Origin: Advenella sp. S44
Lineage (GTDB): Bacteria; Pseudomonadota; Gammaproteobacteria; Burkholderiales; Burkholderiaceae_B
NCBI RefSeq assembly: GCF_002810445.1
Contig: NZ_NEXS01000010.1
Coordinates: 62,001 to 126,000 of the forward strand
Length of the DNA stretch: 64,000 nucleotides
Direction: 5' to 3'
Positions 63,234-64,000 of the stretch are shown here, one piece after another. The position numbers and the translations under genes were made by a program. The notes under the pieces were generated by a model. The model was not told the DNA's origin. It was given only the letters and a program-made list of their open reading frames with translations, and searched no databases. Each line of letters begins with the position of its first letter. The first letter of the stretch is position 1.

Positions 63234-64000
63234 TCAACGGGTGCCCGTTGTTGCAAAGAAGACCTTTTCGTCGGGATGTGAAACATGAACACCGAAACCG
63301 GTTTCCCCCTGGGCGAGGTCCGGGCGCAGCGTTAACTCCGGAATGCAATAGTCCCCGGCGTTCTGCTTGCGAAACGCAATGGGCTCTGCAGTCCAAAGCG
63401 TATCCAGCCGCTGTCCGAGTTCATCGCACACATTGGCAAACGCCGCAGCATCGATCTTACCCGTGCGGTAGATCACATGCGGTGGCAGCACATCAAAGCC
63501 TGGATAAAACAGAATACCGTGCTGAATGGGAAACAGGATGTCATTGATGGGGCCATTAATGCCACGCGGCTCATAGTGCGACGGCCAGCCACCGGCGGTT
63601 ACCACCAGCATGGCGCGTTTGCCGGCCAGCACCCCTTGCCCGAAACGGTCGCCCCAATGGGTGTCCGAGTGCTCCCCCACGCCGTAGGCAAAACCGTAGG
63701 CATAGACGCGATCGACCCAGCCTTTGAGAATCGCCGGCATTGAATACCACCAAAGCGGAAATTGCAAAATGACCGCATCGGCCCACAGCAGCTTATTTTG
63801 CTCCTGTTCAATGTCGATGCTTTGCGTGCCGTTCTCGAACGCCTGCTTGGAATCATAAGAAGGATCAAAGCGCGCGCCCGGTGTCGGTGAGCGATTGTCC
63901 TGGGGATCCAGTGCCGGCTTCCACTGCATGGCATACAAATCCGAGACCTGGACCGTATGGCCTGCAAGCGCCAGCCGCTGGACAACAAAATTTTTTATCG
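63234..64000 (-). CDS. NAD(P)H:quinone oxidoreductase, flavodoxin-fold (MdaB/KefF type), 5' end outside window
   Basis: The frame runs off the right edge of the window, so about 255 C-terminal residues are present and the start is missing. The family core is FPLWWYSMPAILKGWVDRVY, the active-site stretch of NQO1/MdaB/KefF-type FMN or FAD quinone reductases, with VVTAGGWPSHYEPRGINGPI, and the N-terminal side reads RLALAGHTVQVSDLYAMQW. Such enzymes make two-electron reductions of quinones or electrophiles in the cytosol. Regulator or partner genes are not visible here. Confidence 0.88.
   Translation of the reverse strand, partial: IKNFVVQRLALAGHTVQVSDLYAMQWKPALDPQDNRSPTPGARFDPSYDSKQAFENGTQSIDIEQEQNKLLWADAVILQFPLWWYSMPAILKGWVDRVYAYGFAYGVGEHSDTHWGDRFGQGVLAGKRAMLVVTAGGWPSHYEPRGINGPINDILFPIQHGILFYPGFDVLPPHVIYRTGKIDAAAFANVCDELGQRLDTLWTAEPIAFRKQNAGDYCIPELTLRPDLAQGETGFGVHVSHPDEKVFFATTGTR

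Overview
The window looks like chromosomal DNA of a betaproteobacterium of the Alcaligenaceae (Bordetella/Advenella/Achromobacter type). This rests on gene content, not a search: a Bug/TctC-type binding protein, a complete-looking nicotinate (nic) cluster organised as in Bordetella, TRAP and dipeptide ABC importers, and many CoA- and molybdenum-dependent catabolic genes. No rRNA, tRNA, CRISPR array, phage or transposase was seen. It reads as a chain of nutrient-acquisition and catabolic modules.

Layout. 0-3.5 kb: the 3' end of an iron-type alcohol dehydrogenase, an MFS carrier and a membrane fatty acid hydroxylase-like protein. 3.5-14.8 kb (minus strand): a ten-gene island with a D-aminoacylase, a dipeptide-type ABC importer, a D-amino acid dehydrogenase-like flavoprotein, an acetolactate synthase-like TPP enzyme, a TetR regulator and an unrecognised protein. 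It is most simply read as uptake, deacylation and oxidation of N-acyl-D-amino acids or D-peptides. 15.2-18.3 kb: a glycine betaine/choline-type ABC importer whose binding protein and permease are fused, followed by a TfoX-N protein. 18.4-22.3 kb (minus): a TRAP transporter whose large subunit carries a Glu-Pro-Pro repeat insertion. 22.8-26.8 kb (minus): a FecI/FecR/TonB-receptor system with an upstream Fur box.

27.0-34.9 kb: a purine-rich leader, two tandem 2OG-Fe(II) oxygenase paralogues (the second without an iron-ligand Asp), beta-carbonic anhydrase, a TerC protein behind a yybP-ykoY (Mn2+) riboswitch, an AhpD-like protein next to a duplicated 89-bp segment, and an XRE regulator followed by the carboxyspermidine/carboxynorspermidine polyamine pair. 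35-42.3 kb: an IclR regulator divergent from a seven-gene CoA module (two MaoC-like proteins, Bug binding protein, CaiB-type CoA-transferase, thiolase, two-subunit CoA-transferase) of unknown substrate.

42.4-54.6 kb: the nicotinate cluster nicF, nicX, nicD, nicB2 (minus), nicA, nicB1 (plus), nicR (minus), nicC, nicT (plus). A repeated AGTGTGTAMAC-like motif lies in both divergent promoter regions and is a good NicR/BpsR operator candidate. Maleate isomerase (nicE) is not in the window. 54.8-59.0 kb (minus): a second, Tat-exported molybdenum hydroxylase with its 2Fe-2S subunit and an AraC regulator. 59.2-64 kb: an MFS carrier, ilvD, a small lipoprotein and an NAD(P)H:quinone oxidoreductase cut by the window end.

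The points most worth following are the oxygenase/pseudo-oxygenase pair with its repeat leader, the Mn2+ riboswitch-terC unit, the NicR motif set, the D-amino acid island with its candidate TetR operator, the CoA module with a three-armed repeat in its leader, and short degenerate tandem repeats at three places.
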